Positions 12,050-26,778 of a DNA stretch of 64,000 bases are shown piece by piece. Origin of the DNA: Vanilla planifolia. Taxonomy: Eukaryota; Streptophyta; Magnoliopsida; Asparagales; Orchidaceae. Position 1 is the first letter of the stretch, and each line of letters begins with the position of its first letter. A program made the translations under genes and the position numbers. Under the pieces are notes generated by a model. It saw nothing but the letters and a program-made list of their open reading frames with translations. It ran no database searches and had not been told where the DNA came from. The stretch lies in assembly GCA_023846275.1 (NCBI GenBank), contig JAIUJO010000295.1, forward strand, positions 62,001 to 126,000. The letters are read 5' to 3'.

Positions 12050-13757
12050 TAGAGCAGAATAGTTAAGAGCAGAGAAGAGTAAGGCAGAATAAAGCAGAGT
12101 AAAGAAGAGTAGACCTAAGTTAGGATAGAGTAGAGTAGAGTAGAGTAGAGTAGAGTAGAGTAATGTAGAGTAGAGAAGAGTAAAGCTAGGTTAGGCTAGC
12201 ATTGCTTTGGCTAGGCTAGAGTTCAGTAGACTTGAGAAGAGTAGAGAATAGTAGGGCAATGTTAGGCTAGGTTAAGCTAGGCTAAGTTAGAGTTGAGTAG
12301 AAGCGAGTAGAGTAGAGTAGAGTAAATTTGAGTAAAGCTAAGTTAAGCTAGGCTAGGCTAGGATAGGATAGGGTAAGCTAGGCTATGTTAGAGTAGAGTA
12401 GAGTAGATTAGAGTAGTAGAGCTATGTTTGGCTATGCTAGGCTAGGATAGGATAGGGTAGATTAGAGTAAAGTAGAGTTATGTTGGGCTATGCTAGGATA
12501 GAGTAGAGTAGACTAGAGTAGAGTACATTATAGTAGAGTAGAGCTAGGTTAGGCTAGGCTATGCTAGAGTATAATAGAGCAGAGTAGATTAGAGTAGAGT
12601 AGAGTAGAGAAGAGTAGAGAAGAGTAGAGCATAGCATAGCAGAGCAGAGAAGAGTAAGACAGAGTTTAGTAGAGAAGAGCTATGTTAGGCTAGGGTAACT
12701 AAGTTAAGCTAGGATATTTTGGAGTAGAGTAGAGTACAGTAGAGTAGAGTAGAGCTAGGTTAGGCTAGGCAAAACTATACTGGAGCAGACAAGAGTAGAG
12801 TAGAGTAGAGTACAGTAGAGTAGAGCAGTGTGGAGCAGAGCAGTGCAGATTAGACCAAAGTAAAGAAGACCATAGTTGAGCAGAGTAGTACAGAGAATAG
12901 TAGAGCAGAATAGAGGAAAGAAGAGCATACCTAAGTAGGTGAGGCTAGGCTCAGTTAGAGTATAGCAGAGTTGTGTTGAGTTGAGTATAGTAGAGTAGAG
13001 TAGAGTAGTAGAGTAGAGTAGGGTAAAATAGAGTAGTGGTAGTTTAGGCTTGGTTAGGCTATGTTAGGCTAGGCTAGGTTAGGCTTGATAAGAGTAGAGT
13101 AGAGTAAAGAGGAGTAGTGCTGAGTAGAGTAGAGCAAAGTAGAGTAGAGCAGAGCAGAGAAGAGTAGAGCAATAGAGCGGAGTAGAGCACAATAGAGCAG
13201 AGTAGTGTAGAGTAGAGTAGAGAAGAATAGAGTAGAGCAGAGGATAGGAGAGCAGAGTAGAGAAGAGAAAAGCTGAGAAGAGCATAGTAGAGTGGTGCTA
13301 GGTTAGGCTAGGCTAGAGTAGAGTAGATTAGAGTAGTGTAAAGTATAGTAGAACTAGGTTTGGCTAGGGTAAGTTAGGTTAGAGTAGGCTAGGCTAAGTA
13401 TAGTAGAGTATAAAAGAGTACAACTAGTTTAGGCAAGGCTAAGTTAAAGTTGGCTAATGTAAAGTAGAGTAGAGCAGAGTAGAGCAGAGTAGAGTAGAGT
13501 ATTATAGAGTAGAGAAGAGCAGAGTTGAGTAGAGCAAATTAGAGTGGAGAAGAGCAGAGCAGAGTAGAGAAGAGCAAAGTAAAGAAGAGGAAAGCAAGGT
13601 TAGGCTAAGCTAAGTTAGGCTAGAGTGGAATAGAGAAGAGTAGAGTTAGGTTAGGTTAGGCTAGATTAGAGTAGAGTATAATAGAGTAGAGTGGAGCAGA
13701 GTAGAGTGGGGTAGAATTAAGTAGAGTATAGTAAATTAGAGTAGAGTAGAGTAGAGT

Positions 13758-13812
13758 GGAGAAGAGGAGAGGAGAGGAGAAGGGAGGAGATGAGAGCAAA
13801 GGAGAGGAGAGC
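13758..13812 (+). repeat. AGAGG-type purine block
   Basis: A GGAGAGGAGA-rich patch of about 55 bp within AGAGT units, followed by AGAGC units. It is the same sub-family as the patch at 11981. Confidence 0.8.
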
Positions 13813-16800
13813 ATATTAGTGGAGCAGAGTAGAGTAGAGTATAGTAGAGAAATGCATAAAAGAGTAGAAAAGAGTAGAGCAAAGCAAGGATAAGCTAGAG
13901 TAGAGTAGAGTAAAGTAGAGTAAGCTAGAGTAGAGAAGAGCTTATATAGGTTAGACTATACTAGGCTAGTTTATAGTAAAGTAATAGAGTAAAGTATAGT
14001 AGATTAGAGCTAGGTTAGGTTAAGCTTGGCCTGGTTAGGCTAGAGTAGATTCAAGTAGGGTAGAGCAGTGTATAGTAGAGTAGAGTTTAGTAGAGTTGAG
14101 CAGAGTAGAGTAGAGGAGCAGAGGAGAGTAGACTAGAGAAAAGTAGAGTTGAGTAGAGTAGTGTAGAGCAGAGTAGAGCAGAGTATAGTAGAGCTAGGTT
14201 AGGCAGGGCTAGGCTAGGTTAGGGTAGGATAGGTTTGGCTATAGCGAATAATGTAAAGTAAAGTAGAGTATAATAGAGTAGGGTAGAGTAAGGCTAGGCT
14301 TAACTAAGCTAGGCTAGGCTAGGCTAAGCTAGGTTAGGCTAGCATAGGCTAAGCTAGGCTAGGCTAAGTAAGGTAGCCTAAGTTATGCTATAGTAGGAAA
14401 GTAAAGTAGAGTTGGCCTAGGTTGTACTAGGCAAGGTAAGGCTAGGCTCAAGTAGAGTAGAGTAGAGAAGAATGGAGCAGAGCAAAGCAGAGCATAGTAG
14501 TGCAAAACAGAGTAGAGTAGAGTAGAGGAGAGCAGAGAAGAGAAAAGTTGAGTAGAGTAGAGTAAAATATAGTAGAGTATAGTAAAGTAGAGTAGAGTAG
14601 AGTAGGATAGAGTAGAGTAGAGAAGAGCTTGGTTTGGCTAGGCAAAGCTAAGCTAGGCTAGATTTGGCTAAGATAGGCTAAGCTATGCTACAGTAGAGCA
14701 GAGTAGAGTAGAGTAGGATAGACTAGAGTAAAGTAGAGTAGAGTAGAGTAGAGCTAGGTTAAGCTAAAGTAGAGTAGAGTAGAGAGAAGCATAGTTGAGT
14801 AGAGCATAGTAGAGCAGAGTAGAGTAGAGTATAACAGAGTAGGGTAGAGCAAAGTAAAGTAGAGTAGAGCAAAGTAGAGCAGAGCTAATTTAAGCTAGGC
14901 CAGGCTGGGCAAGGTTAGGCTATTTTTGGCTGCTATAGATTAAAGTAAAGAAGAGTAGAGTATAGTATTGCATAGCATAGTAGAGTAGAGTAGAGTAGAG
15001 CTAGGTTAGGCTAGGCTAAGCTAAAGTACAATGTAGAGTAGAGTAGAGCAGAGTAGAGTTGAGTAGAGAAGAGTAGAGTAGAGAGGAGTAGAGTAGAGCA
15101 AATCATAGCATAACATAATAAAGTAGAGTAGAGTTTAGTAGAGCTAGATTAGGCTATGCAAGGTTAAGCTAGAAAAGAGTAGAGTAGTATAGAGTAGAGT
15201 AGAGTAGAGTAGAGGAGAGTATAGTAGTGTAAAGTATAGTATAGTAGAGTTAGGTTAGGCTAAGCTAGGCTAGAGTACAATAGAGTAGAGCAAAGTAGAG
15301 TAGAGCATGAAGAAGCATAGTAGAAAAGAGCATAACAGAGTAGACAAGTCCAGAGCAAATAGAGTCGAGTAAAGATGAGTAAAGAAATGTAGACCAGAGT
15401 AGAGCTAGGTTAGGCTAGGCTAGAGTTGAGTAGAGTAGAATAGAGTAGAGTAGTGTAGAGTAGAGCTAGGTTAGGCTAAGTCTGAGTAGAGTAGATTAGA
15501 GTAGAGCAGAGTTGAGTAGAGAATAGTTGAGCAGAGCAGAGTAGAGCAGAGCAAAGTAGAACAGAATAAAGGAGAACAATGTAGAGCCAGGTTAAGTTAG
15601 GTTAAGCTAGAGTAGAGTAGAGTAGAGTAAAGTTAGTTAGGCTAGGCTAGGCTAGGTTGGAGTAGACTAGAGTAGAGTAGAGTACAATTGAGTAGAGTAG
15701 AGTAGAGAAGATTAGAGTAGACTTAGGTTAGGTTAGGCTGGGCTAGGCTAGGCTAAGGTAGGGTAGGCTAAGCTAGGCTAGAATAGGGTAGAGTAGAGTA
15801 GATTAGAGCGGCATAGAGTAGACTAAAGTAGAGTAGAGCTCTATTAGGGTAGGCTTAGCTAGAGTAAAGTAGAGTAAAGTAGAGCAGAGTAGAGTTGAGC
15901 TTAGTAGAGTAGAGAAGAGCAGAGTTTAGTAGAGCAGAGCATAACAAAGAAGAAGTAGAGAAAAGCAGAGTAATGAAGAGTAGAGTAGAAAGAGTAGAGC
16001 AAAGCATATTAGAGCTAAGTTAGTTTGAGCTATGCTAGGCAAGGTTAGAGTAAAGTATAATAAAGTAGAATAGAGTAGAGTATTGTAGAGTAGAGTAGGG
16101 TAGAGCTAGGTTTGGCTAGGCTAGGTTAGGCTGGGCTAAAGTTGAGTAGAGTAGAGCTAGGCTAGGCTAAGTTAGGTTAAGCTAGGCTAGGCTAGAGTTG
16201 TGTAAAGTAGAATAGAGTAGAGAAAAGCACAGCAGAGAAGAGCAACGTAGAGAATAGTAGAGTGGAGTAGAGCATGATACAGCAGAATAGAGTTTAATTG
16301 TGATAGGCTAAGCTAGGCAAGGCTATGTTAGGCTAGGCTAAGTTAGAGTAGAGTAAAGTAGATTCAAATAGAGTAGGGCAGAGTAGAGTAGAGTGGAGTA
16401 GAGTAGAGCTAGGTTAGGCTACGCTATGCTAGGTAAGGCTGGGCTAGGCTAAGCAATTCAAGGCTAGAGAAAAGTTAGAGTAAATTATAGAAGAGTAGGG
16501 CTAGGTTAGGCAAGGCTAAGCAAGACTCAGCTAGAGTATAGAGTAGAGTAGAGCAAAGAATGCAAAAAAGAGCCACGTAGATCAGAGCGAATAAGAACAA
16601 AGCAGAGTGGATCATAGTAGAGCATAGCAGAGTTGAGTTGAGCTAGGTTAGGCTCTATTAGGCTAAGTTAGGCTATGGTAGGCTAGAGTAGAGTAGAGTA
16701 GTTTAAAGTTGAGTAGAGTAGAGTAGAGCTTTGTTTGGCTAAGTTAGGCTATGTTAGGCTATAGTAGAGGAGAGTAGAGTAGAGTAGAGTAGACTGGAGT

Positions 16801-19800
16801 AAGATAGAGTAAAGTATAGTAGATTGGGATAGAGTATAATAGAGTAGAGTAGAGTAGAGTAAAGAGAGGAGAGCAGAGCAGAGTAAAGCAAAGTAGAGTA
16901 GGGCAGAGGAAAATAAGAGAGTAGAGTAATGTAGAGTAGAATAGTGCAGAGTATTGTTGAGCAAAGATGAGTAGTGATTAGTAGAGTAGAGCAGAGCAGA
17001 ATAGAGTAGAGCAAAGTAGAGTACAGTAGAGTAGAGTAGAGCAAGGTTTCACTATTCTTGGTGAGGCTAGGCAAAGGTAGAGAAAATTGAAGTTGAGTAA
17101 AGCAAGGATAGGTTATGCTAGGCTTGGGAAGGATAGAGTAGAGTAGAGTAGAGCTAGGTTAGGCTAGGTTAGGCTGGGCTAGGCTAGGATAGGCTAGAGT
17201 AGAGTATTGTTAAGTAGAGTAGAGTAGAGCAAGATTTGGCTATGCTAAGTTAGGCTCGATTAGAGTAGAGTAGAGTAGAGTAAAGTATAGTACAGTATAG
17301 TAGAGTAGAATAGTTTAGAGTAGAGCTACTTAGCCTAGGCTTGGCTAGGATAAGATAGGTTAGGTTAGGCTAAGCTAGAGTAGAGTATAGTAGAGTAGAG
17401 CAAAGCAGAGCAAACCATAGAAGAGGTAAGCTTAGTAGAGTAAAGCAGAGCAGAGTAGAGTAGAGCTAGGTTAGGTTATGCTAGGCAAGGGTAGGCTAGG
17501 CAATGTTAATGTAAAGTAGAGTAGAGTAGAGTATAGTGTATAGTAGAGTTTAGTAGAGTAGAGTAGAGTAGATCTAGGATTGGCTAGACTTAGTTAAGCT
17601 AGCCTAGATTGAAGTAGAGTAGAGTATAGTAGAGCTAGGTTAGGTTAGGCTAAGCAAGGCAAGGCTAGGCTAGAGTAGAGTGAAGTAGACTAGAGTAGAG
17701 TAGAGTAGAGCTGAGTAGAGCAGAGCATAGTGGAGTAGAGAAGATAAGAGTAGAGCAGAGTAAAGCAGAGCAGAGCAGAGTATAATAGGGCAAAGCAGAG
17801 TAGAGTTTAGTAGAGCAAAGTAGAGCAGAGTAGAGCTAGGTTAGGCTAGACTAGGCTAGGCTAGTCTAGAGTTGAGTAGGGTAAAGTAGAGTGGTGTAAA
17901 GTAGAGCTAGGTTAGGCTAAGAGATGCTATGCTAAGCTAGGGTAGAGTATAGTAGAATATAGTATATTAGATTAGAGTAAGGTAAAGTAAAGTAGAGCTA
18001 GGTTAGGCTAGGTGAGAGTAACCTTGGCTTAGAAAGGTTAGGCTATAGTGGAGTAGAGTAGTGTAGAGTAGAGCTAGGTGAGGCTAAGTGAGGCTTGGCG
18101 AGGCTAAATTATGCTAGAGTAGTGTAGAGTAGAATAGAATAGAGCAGAGCAGAGCATAGCATTATAGAGTAGAGTGGTGCAGAGTAGAGCACGGTAAATT
18201 AGAGTGAAGAAGAGCAGAGCAAAGCAGAGTCGAGTAGAGTAGAGAAGAGCAGAGCAGAGCAGTGTAGTGTAGAACTAAGTTAGGCTAGGTTAGAAAGAGT
18301 AAATTAGAGTAGAGTAGAGTAGAGCTAGGTTAGGCGAGGCTAAGCTTGGCAAGGATAGGCTCAGATAGGCTAGAATAGAGTACAAAAGAGTTAAGAAAAT
18401 TAGAGTAGAGCTAGGTTATGCTAGGTTAGGCTAGAGTACAACAAAGCAGAGTTGAGTAGAGTACAGCAAAGTAGAGTAGAGCATAACACAATAAAGTAGA
18501 TCAGAGTAGAGTAGTTAGAGCTAGGTTAGGCTAAGCAAGGCTATGTTAGGCTCGGTTAGGCTAGGCTAAGCTAGAGTATAGTAGAGTTAAGTAGAGATAG
18601 CTTATGTTAGGCTAGGATAAGCTTAGTTAGAGTAGAGTATAGTAGAGTAGAGTAGAGTAAATTGGAGTAGAGTAGAGTAGAGTAGAGTAAAGTAGAGTAG
18701 AGCTATGATAGGTTTGGTTAGGCAAGGATAGGTTAGAGTAGAGTAGAGTATAGTTGGGTATAGTAGAGTAAAGTAGAGTAGAGTAGAGCTAAGTTAGGCT
18801 AGGCTAAGCTAGGTTAAACAAGGCTAGAGTATAGTAAAATACAGTAGAGTAGAGTATAATAGAGTAGAATATAGTGTAGTAGAGTAGAGCAAAGTAGAGT
18901 AGTGCAAAGTAGAGTAGAGTAGAGTAGAGTAGAGTTGAGCATAAAGGAGTAGAGCAAAAAGGAGTAAAGCAGTGCTGAGCTGAGCTGAGCAGAGTTGAGT
19001 AGAGTTAAGCAGAGGAAAGAAGAGTAGAGTGGAGCTAGGTTAGTCTAGGCTAGGCTAGGTAATAGTAGTTCAGAGTAGAGTAGAGCAGAGTAAAGTAGAA
19101 TAGAACAAAGTAGAGCATAATAGAGCAATGGTAAGCAGAGCAGAGTAGAAAAGAGTAAAATAGAGCAGAGTTGAGATTGCAAGCCAGAGTAGCATTAGGT
19201 TAGGCTTGGCTAGGCTAGGCAAGGCTTGGCTTGGCTTGGCTAGAGTAGAGCAGAGTACAATAGAGCTAGGTTAAGCTAAGCTAGGCTAGGTTAAGTTAAA
19301 GTAGAATAGAGTAACATAGAGTTGCATGGAGTATAGTAGAGTGGAGTAGACTAGAGTATAGCATAAGAGAATAGAGTAGAGTAGAGAATAGCAGAGTAGA
19401 TCTAGGTTAGGGTAGGCTATACTAGGGTAGGTTAGGTTGGGCTAGGCTAGAGTAAAGTAGAGTAGACCAGAGTATAGTAGAGTATAGTAGACCTTTGTTA
19501 GGCTAGGCTAGGTTAGAGTAAAGTAGAGTAGAGCTAAGTAGAACAAAGTAGACAATAACAGAGTAGAGTAGAGTAGAGAATAACAGAGTAGAGCAGAGTA
19601 AAGCAGAGCAGAGTAGAGTAGAGTAGAGAATAACAGAGTTGAATAGAGCAAAGTATAGTAGAGTAATGCAAGGTTAGGTTGAGTTAGGCTAGGCTAGGCT
19701 AAGCTAGGTTAGAGTAGTGTAGAGTAGAGTATAGTAGAATAGAGTAGAGCAGAGTAGAGTAGAGCATAGTATAGTAGAGTAGAGTAGAGCAAGGTCAGGC

Positions 19801-22800
19801 TAGGCTAAGCTTTATTAGGATAACCTAGGCTAGAGTAGAGTAGAGTAGGGAAGATTTGAGTAGGGATAGTAGAGTATAATAGAGAAGGGTAGAGTAGAGC
19901 TAGGTTAGGCTATGGTAGGCTAGTATATAATAGAGTAGAGAAGAGTAGAGTAAAGTAGAGCAGAGTAGAGTAAAGCATAATAGAGTATAATAGAGCAGGG
20001 CATAGTAAAGCAAGGTTAGGCTATGCTAGGCTTTGCTTGGGTAGGTTGGGATAAGCTAGGCTAGAGAAACATAGAGTAGAGTAGAATAGAGCTAGGTTCG
20101 ACTGCGCCAGGCTAGGCTATGTTAGAGAAGAGTAGAGTAGAGTAGAGCTAGGTTAGGCTAGACTAGGCTAGGGTAGGCAAGGCCAAGCTAAAGTATAGTA
20201 GTAGAGCTAGGTTATGCTTGGCTAGGGTATAGTACAGTAGAGCAGAGTAAAGTAGAGTAGAGTAGAGAAGAATAGGGTAGAGTAGAGCAGAGTAGAGGAG
20301 AGCAAAGTAGAGTTGAGTAGAGCATAGTAGAGTAGAGAAAAATAGAGAAGAGATGAATAGAGCAAAGTAGAGTAGAGTAGAGGTAGGTTAGGGTAGGCTA
20401 AGCAAGGCTAGATGCTGTTAGAGTTGAGTAGAGTAGAGCTAGGTTAGGTCAGGTTATAGTATAGTAGAGTTTAGTTGAGTAGAGCTAGTTGAGGCAAGGT
20501 TAGGCTGGGCTAGTATAGACTATGCAAGGCTTGGGCAGAGTAGAGTCGAGTGGAGTAGAGTAGGGTGGAGTAGAGCTAGGCTAAGCTAAGGTAGGCTAAG
20601 TTAGAGTACAATATAGTATAGTAGAGTTGAGTAGAGGAGAGGAGAGCAGAGTAGAGCATAGTAAAGTAGTGTAGAGCAGAGTAAACCAGAGTAGAGTAGA
20701 GCAAAGTAGAGTAGAAAAGAGTAAAGTAGAGAAAAGCTGAGCAGAGTAGAGTAGAGTAGAGAAAAGCTAGGTTAGGCTAAGATAGTAGAGCTAGGTAGGG
20801 TTAGGCTAGAGTAGAGTAGAGTAGAGTTGAGCTAAGTTAGGCTAGGTTGGGTTAGAGTATAATAGAGTAGAGAAGAGTAGAGCTAGGTTAGGTTATGTTA
20901 GGCAAGGCTAGGATAGGATAGGATATACTAGGCTAGGCTAGAGTAGTGTAGAGTAGAGTAGAGTATAGTAGAGCTCGATTAGGCTTGACAAGGTTAGGCG
21001 ATTCTAGGCTAGACTAGAGTAGAATAAAGTAGAGCATAGCAGAGAACAGTAGAGCAGAGCTGAGTAGAGTATAGCAAAGTAGAGAAGAGCAGAGCAGAGT
21101 AGAGAAGAGAATAATAAAGCTAGGTTAGGCTAAGTTTGGCTAGGCAAGGCAATGACAAGTTAGAGTAGAGTAGTGTAGAGTAATGTAGAGTAGGGTAGAG
21201 TAGAGTAGAGCATAATAGAGTTGAGTTTAATATAGTAGAGTAGAGTAGAGTATGGTAGAGGTTGGTTAGGCAAGTTTAGGAAAGGCTAGGCTAGGCAAGG
21301 CTAACTTAGGTTACTCTAGAGCAGAGTAGAGTAGTGTAGAGTAGAGCTGAGTAGAGTGGAGCAGATTAGAATAGAGAAGAGTAGAGCAAAAAAGAGTAAA
21401 CTAGAGCAGATTAAACCAGAGTAGAGTAGAGTAGAGCAAAAGAGAGCAGAGATAAGTGGAGTGTAGTAGAGGAGAGTAGAGTAGAGCAGAGCAGGGTTAG
21501 TTAGGCTAGGATAGGTTAGGCTAGAGTTGAGTATAGTAGAGTAGACTAGAGCTAGGATGGACTAAGCTAGGCAAGGTTATGTTAGCCTAGGCTCGGTTAG
21601 GCTAGGATATATTAGAGTAAAGTAAAGTGGAGTAGAGTAAGGTAAAGTAGAGTAGAGTAGAGTAGAGCAAAGTAGAGTATAGCTTGGTCAGGCTAAGCTA
21701 GGATGAGAAAGGATAGGCTAGGCTAGGCTAGGCTAGAGTAGGGTAAAGTAGAGTAGAGTAGAGCAAGGTTTGGCTAGGTCAGGCTAAAGTATAGGAGAGT
21801 AGTGGAGATTAGAGTAGAGTAGAGAGGAATAGACATAGTAGAGAAGAGTAGAACAGAGCATAGCAGAGAAGAGTAGATAAGAGTATAATAAAGCATACAA
21901 GAGTTAGGTTAGGTTAGGCTAGGCTAATTTAGGCTAGGTTAGAGTAGAGTAGAGTAGAGAAGAGTAACGTAGAGTAGACGTAGCTTTGGATAGGCTAGGC
22001 TGGGCAAAATTTTGCTAGAGCAGGCCAGAGAAGAATAAAGGTGAGTAAAGCAGAGTAGAACATAATAGAGCAAAGTGGTGTAGAGCATAATAGAGTAGAG
22101 CAGTGCAGAGTAGATTATAGCAGAGCTGAGCTGAGTTGAGCTGAGCTAGGTTCGGCTAGGCTAGGCTAGAGTAGAGTATGGTGGTGTAGAGTAAAGTAGA
22201 GTAGAGTAATGTATAGTATTGTAGAATAAAGCAAGGTTAGCCTAGGCTAGGCTAAGCAAGGCTAGAGTAGAGTACAATAGAGTAGAGTAGAGTAGAGGTT
22301 AATAGGGTAAAGCAAAGTGGAGTAGTGCATAACAGAGTAGAGCACAGAAGAGTAGAGCAAAGAAAAGCAGAGCAGAGTAGAGCAGAATAGTATAGAGATG
22401 AATAGAGAAAAGAAGACCAAAGTAATATAGAGGAGAGTAGAGTAGAGAAGAGAAAGTAGAGTATAATAGAGTAGAGCAATGTAGAATTGAGTAGAGCAAA
22501 GGAGAGTGAGGTTAGGCTAGCCTAGAGTAGAGTAGAGTAAAGTAATGTAAAGCTTGGTTAGTCGAGGCTAGGTAAGGCTAGGGAAGGCTAAGCTAGGCTA
22601 TAGTAGAGTAGAGCTTATTTTGGCTAGGTTGGGCTAGGCTAGGCTAAACGTTGCGTGAGTAGAGTAGAGTAGACCAGAGTAGAGTAGAGTAGAGAAGAGT
22701 AGAGCAGAGTAGAGTAGAGCTGAGTAGAGTAGAGTAGAGTAGAGGAGAGTAGTGCAGAGTAGAGCAGATTAGAGCTATATTAGGTTAGACTAGGCTAGGC

Positions 22801-25800
22801 TAGAGTAGAGTAGGCTGGAGTATAGAAAGGTTAGGCAAAGCTAGGCTAGGTTAGAGTAGAGTAGAGTAGACTTAACTTGGATAGAGCTGAACTAGGTTAG
22901 GTTAGGCTAGGCTAAGCTAGCTTATACTAGACAAGGCTAGGCTAGGCTAGGCTGGAGTGGTAGAGTAGAGTAAAGAAGGGCTAGGTTAGGCTAGAAGAGG
23001 TAAGGATAGGTTAGGTTAGGCTAGGATAGAGTAGAGTAGAGTAGAGTAAAGTAGAGTAGAGTAAAGCAAAGTAGAGTAGAGCAGAGTAGAGAAGAGCAGA
23101 GCAAAGCAAAGCAGAGTAGAGTGGAGTAGAGTAGAGTAGAGCAGAGTAGAGAAGAGTAGATTAGAGCAGTATAGAGCAGAGTAGTTCAGAGCAAAGCAGA
23201 GGAGAGCAGAGTAGAGGAGAGTAGAGAAGACAAAAGCATAACTGAGCTGAGTAGAGTAGTGTTATGTTGGGCTAGGATAGGCTAGGCTAGTTTACAGTAT
23301 AATAGAGTAGAGTAGAGAATAATAAAGTAGAGCATAGTAGAATACAGTAGAGTAGAGTACAATAAAGTAGAGCTAGGTTAGGCATGGCTAGGCTAGGCTA
23401 GGGTTGAGTAGAGTAGAGCATAGTAGAGTAAAGTAGAGTAGAGTAAAGCTAGGTTTTGTTGGGCTAAGCTCAGCTATGCTTGGTCAGGAATGTGTAGGCT
23501 AGGCAAGGTTAAAGTAGAGTAGAGTAAACAAGAGTAGAGTAGAGTAGAGCATAGCTAGGTTTGGCTAGAGTAGAGTAAAGTAGAGTGAGTGAAGTAGAGT
23601 CGAGTAGAGCAGAGCAAAGCATAGTAGAGTAGAGTTCTACATAGCAAAGCAAAGTAGACAAGAGTGGAGAATAGTAGAGCAGAGTATAGCTAAGTTCAGC
23701 TAGGCTAAGCTAGGCTAGGTTAAGCTAGGCCTGGTTAAAGTAGGTTAGAGAAGAGTAGAATATAACAGAGTAGAGTAGAGCAAAATAGAGTAGAATTAAG
23801 TAAAGCTAGGTTAGGCTAGGCTATGGTTGGCTATGCTAAGCTTTGCTCAAATAAAGTAGAGTAGTTTAATGCTAGGTTAGGTTAGGCTAAAATAAGGTAG
23901 ACTAGAGTATAGAGTAGAGCAAGTAGAGTAGTAGAGAGTAGACCAGAGTAGAATAGAGCAAAGTAAAGAAGAATACAGTAGAGTAGAGCATAGCATAGTA
24001 AAGTAGAGCAAAGTAGAGTAGAGCTAGGTTAGGCTAGGTTTGGGTAAGCTTGGTAAGGCTATGCTCGAGTAGAAGAGAGTTGAGTAAAGCTTGGTTAGGC
24101 TGAGCTAGGCTAGGATAGAGTAGAGTAGAGTAGAGTAGAGTAGAATAGATTAGAGTAAAGTATAGTATAGTAGAGTTGAGCTATGTTAGGCTAGACAAGA
24201 GTATAGTAGAGTAGAGTAAAGTAGAGTATAGAAAAGTAGAGTAAAGCTAGGTTAGGTTAGGATAGAGTAGAGTAAAGTTGAGTATAGTAGATTAGAGTAG
24301 AGTAGAGTAGAGTAGAGTGGAGTAGAGCAGTGCAAAGTAGAGTAGAAGAGAGGAGAGGAGAGTAAAGTAGAGCAGAGCTGAAGAGCAGAGCAGAGCAGAG
24401 CAATACGGACACGAGCATAGTAGAGCTGATTATAACAGGAAAGAGCGGTGCAGTGGAGAGTAGAGGAGAGGAGAGCATAGTAGAGTAGAGTAGAGCTAGG
24501 TTACGCTAGGGTTGGCTAGAGTAGAGTAGAGTAAACAAGAGTAGAGAAGAGCGAGGTTAGGCTAGACTTGGCTAAGGTAGGCTAAGCTAGCTAGGTTAGG
24601 CTAGGCTAGGCTAAGCTAGGCTAAAGTAGTGTTGAGTAGAGTAGAGAAGAATAAAGAAGAGTAGAGTAGAGTAGGGTAGAGTTGAGTAGAGTAGAGAATA
24701 GTAGAGTTGAGTGGAGTAGAGTAGAGCAGAGTAAAGCAAAGAAGAGGAAAGGAGAGTAGAGGTGACAAAAGGAGTGAAAAAGAGAGGAGAGAAGAGTAGA
24801 GCTAAGTAGAGCATAGTAGAGCATAGTAGAGCAATGTAGAGGAGAGCAGAGTACGGCAGAGGAGAGCAAAGCAGTAGACCAGAGTAGAGTAGAGAAGAGC
24901 GTAAAAAATTAGAAGAGAGCATAGTAGAGTAGAGAAAAGTCTAGTAAAGCAGAGTACAGTAGAGTAGAATAGGGTAGAGGAGTGCAGAGCTAGGTTATGC
25001 TAAGCTAAGCTAGGCTTGAGTATCGTAGAGTAGAGTAGAGTAGATTAGAGTAGAGTAGTGTAGAGTTAGGTTTGACTAGGCTAGGTTAGAGTACAATAGA
25101 GTATAGTAGAGTAGAGCAAAGCAAAATAAAGCAGAGCAGAGTACAGCAGAGTGGAGTAGAATAGAGTAGAGCATAATAGTATAGAGTAGAATAGAGTAGA
25201 GTAGACAAGAGTAGAGCTCAGTTAGGCTAAGCTAGGCTAGGCTATGCTAGGCTAGGCTAGCTAGGGTAGAGTAGAGTATAATAGAGTAGAGTAGAGTATA
25301 GTAGACTTGAGCTAGGCTTGTTAAGTAAGGTAAGGATAAGTTAGAGTATAATAGAGTATAGTAGATTAGAGTAGAGCAGAGTAGAGTAAAGTAGAGTAGA
25401 GCTTGGTTAAGGAAGGCTAGGCTAAAGTAGGTTTGGCTAGGTTAGGATAGAGTAGAGTAGAGTTGAGTATAGTAGGGTTGACTAGAGTAGATTAGAATAA
25501 GGTTTGGTAGGGATAAGCTAAGCTAGGCTAGGTTAGGGTAGGCTTGGGTAGCCAAGACTAGGCTAGGGTAGAGTAGAGTAGAGTATAATGGAGTAGAGTA
25601 GAGTACAGTAGAGTAGAGGTAGGTTAGGCAAAGCTAGGCTAGGCTATAGTAGAATAGAGTAGAGTAGAACAAAGTAGAGTAGAGCAGAGCAATGCAGAGT
25701 AGAGTAGAGCTAAGCTAGGCTAGGCTAGGCTAGGTTAGGCTCGACTATGCTAGCCATGGTTAGAGCAGAGTATAGTAGAATCGAGTAGAGAAGATCAAAG

Positions 25801-26222
25801 TAGACTAGAGTTGGTTAGGCTAGGCTTGGGTATGGTAGGCTAAGCTAAAGTAGAGTAGAGTAGAGTGGACTAGAGTAGAGCTAGGTTAGGTTAGGCTAAG
25901 TTAGAGTACAGAGCAGAGTAGAGTATAGCAGAGCAAAGCAGAGTATAGTAGATCATAGCAGAGCAGAGTTGACAAGGGTAGAGTAGAGCTGTGCAGAGCA
26001 GAGCAGAGCTAGGTTAGGCTAGAGTACAGTAGAATATACTAGAGTATAGTAGAGTAGAGCTTGGTTAAGCTAGCTAGGCTAGGTTAGAATGGAGTAGAGT
26101 ATAGTAGATTATAGTAGAGTAAGGTAGAGTATAGTAGAGTAGAGCTAGGTTAGGTTAGGCATGGCCAGGCAAGGGTATGCTATGCTAGGTTAGGTGAGAG
26201 TAGGGTAGATTAGAGTAGAGTA

Positions 26223-26305
26223 AAGCATGGTTAGGCTAGGTTAGAGTAGAGTAGAGTAGAATAAAGCATGGTTAGGCTAGGTTAGAGTAGAGTAGAGTAG
26301 AGTAA
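26223..26305 (+). repeat. Short tandem duplication, period 41 bp
   Basis: The segment TAAAGCATGGTTAGGCTAGG and its following AGAGT units are repeated with a 41-bp offset (starts near 26221 and 26262). The period is one base more than eight pentamers, so the duplication shifts the 5-bp phase by one. Confidence 0.7.
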
Positions 26306-26778
26306 GCATAAGAGAGTAGAGTAGAGTCTAGTAGAAGAGAAGAGAGTAAAGGAGAGCAGAGCTAAGCAAAGTAGGGCAAAGCATAGTAGAGGAGAGCAAA
26401 AGTGTAGAGTAGAGCAATATAGAGCAGAGCAGAGTGTAGTAAAGGAAAGTGAAGCAGAGAAGAGCAGAACTGAGTAGAATAGAGTAGATCAGAGCTAGGT
26501 TAGGCTATGCATGGCTACGATGGGCTACGCTAAGCTAGAGTAGAGAAGAGAAGAGTAGAGTGGAATACAATAGAGCTAGTTTAGGCTTGAACAGGCTAGG
26601 GTAGGCTAGGCTAGGTTAGAGTAGAGTAGAGCATAGTTGATTATAGTAGAGTTGAGTAGAATAGAACTAGATTAGGCTATGATAGAGTAGAGTAGAGTAG
26701 AGTATAATAAAGTAGAGTTGAGTAGAGTAGAGTAGGGTAAAGTGGAGCATAGTATAGTATAGTATAGTAGTGTATAAT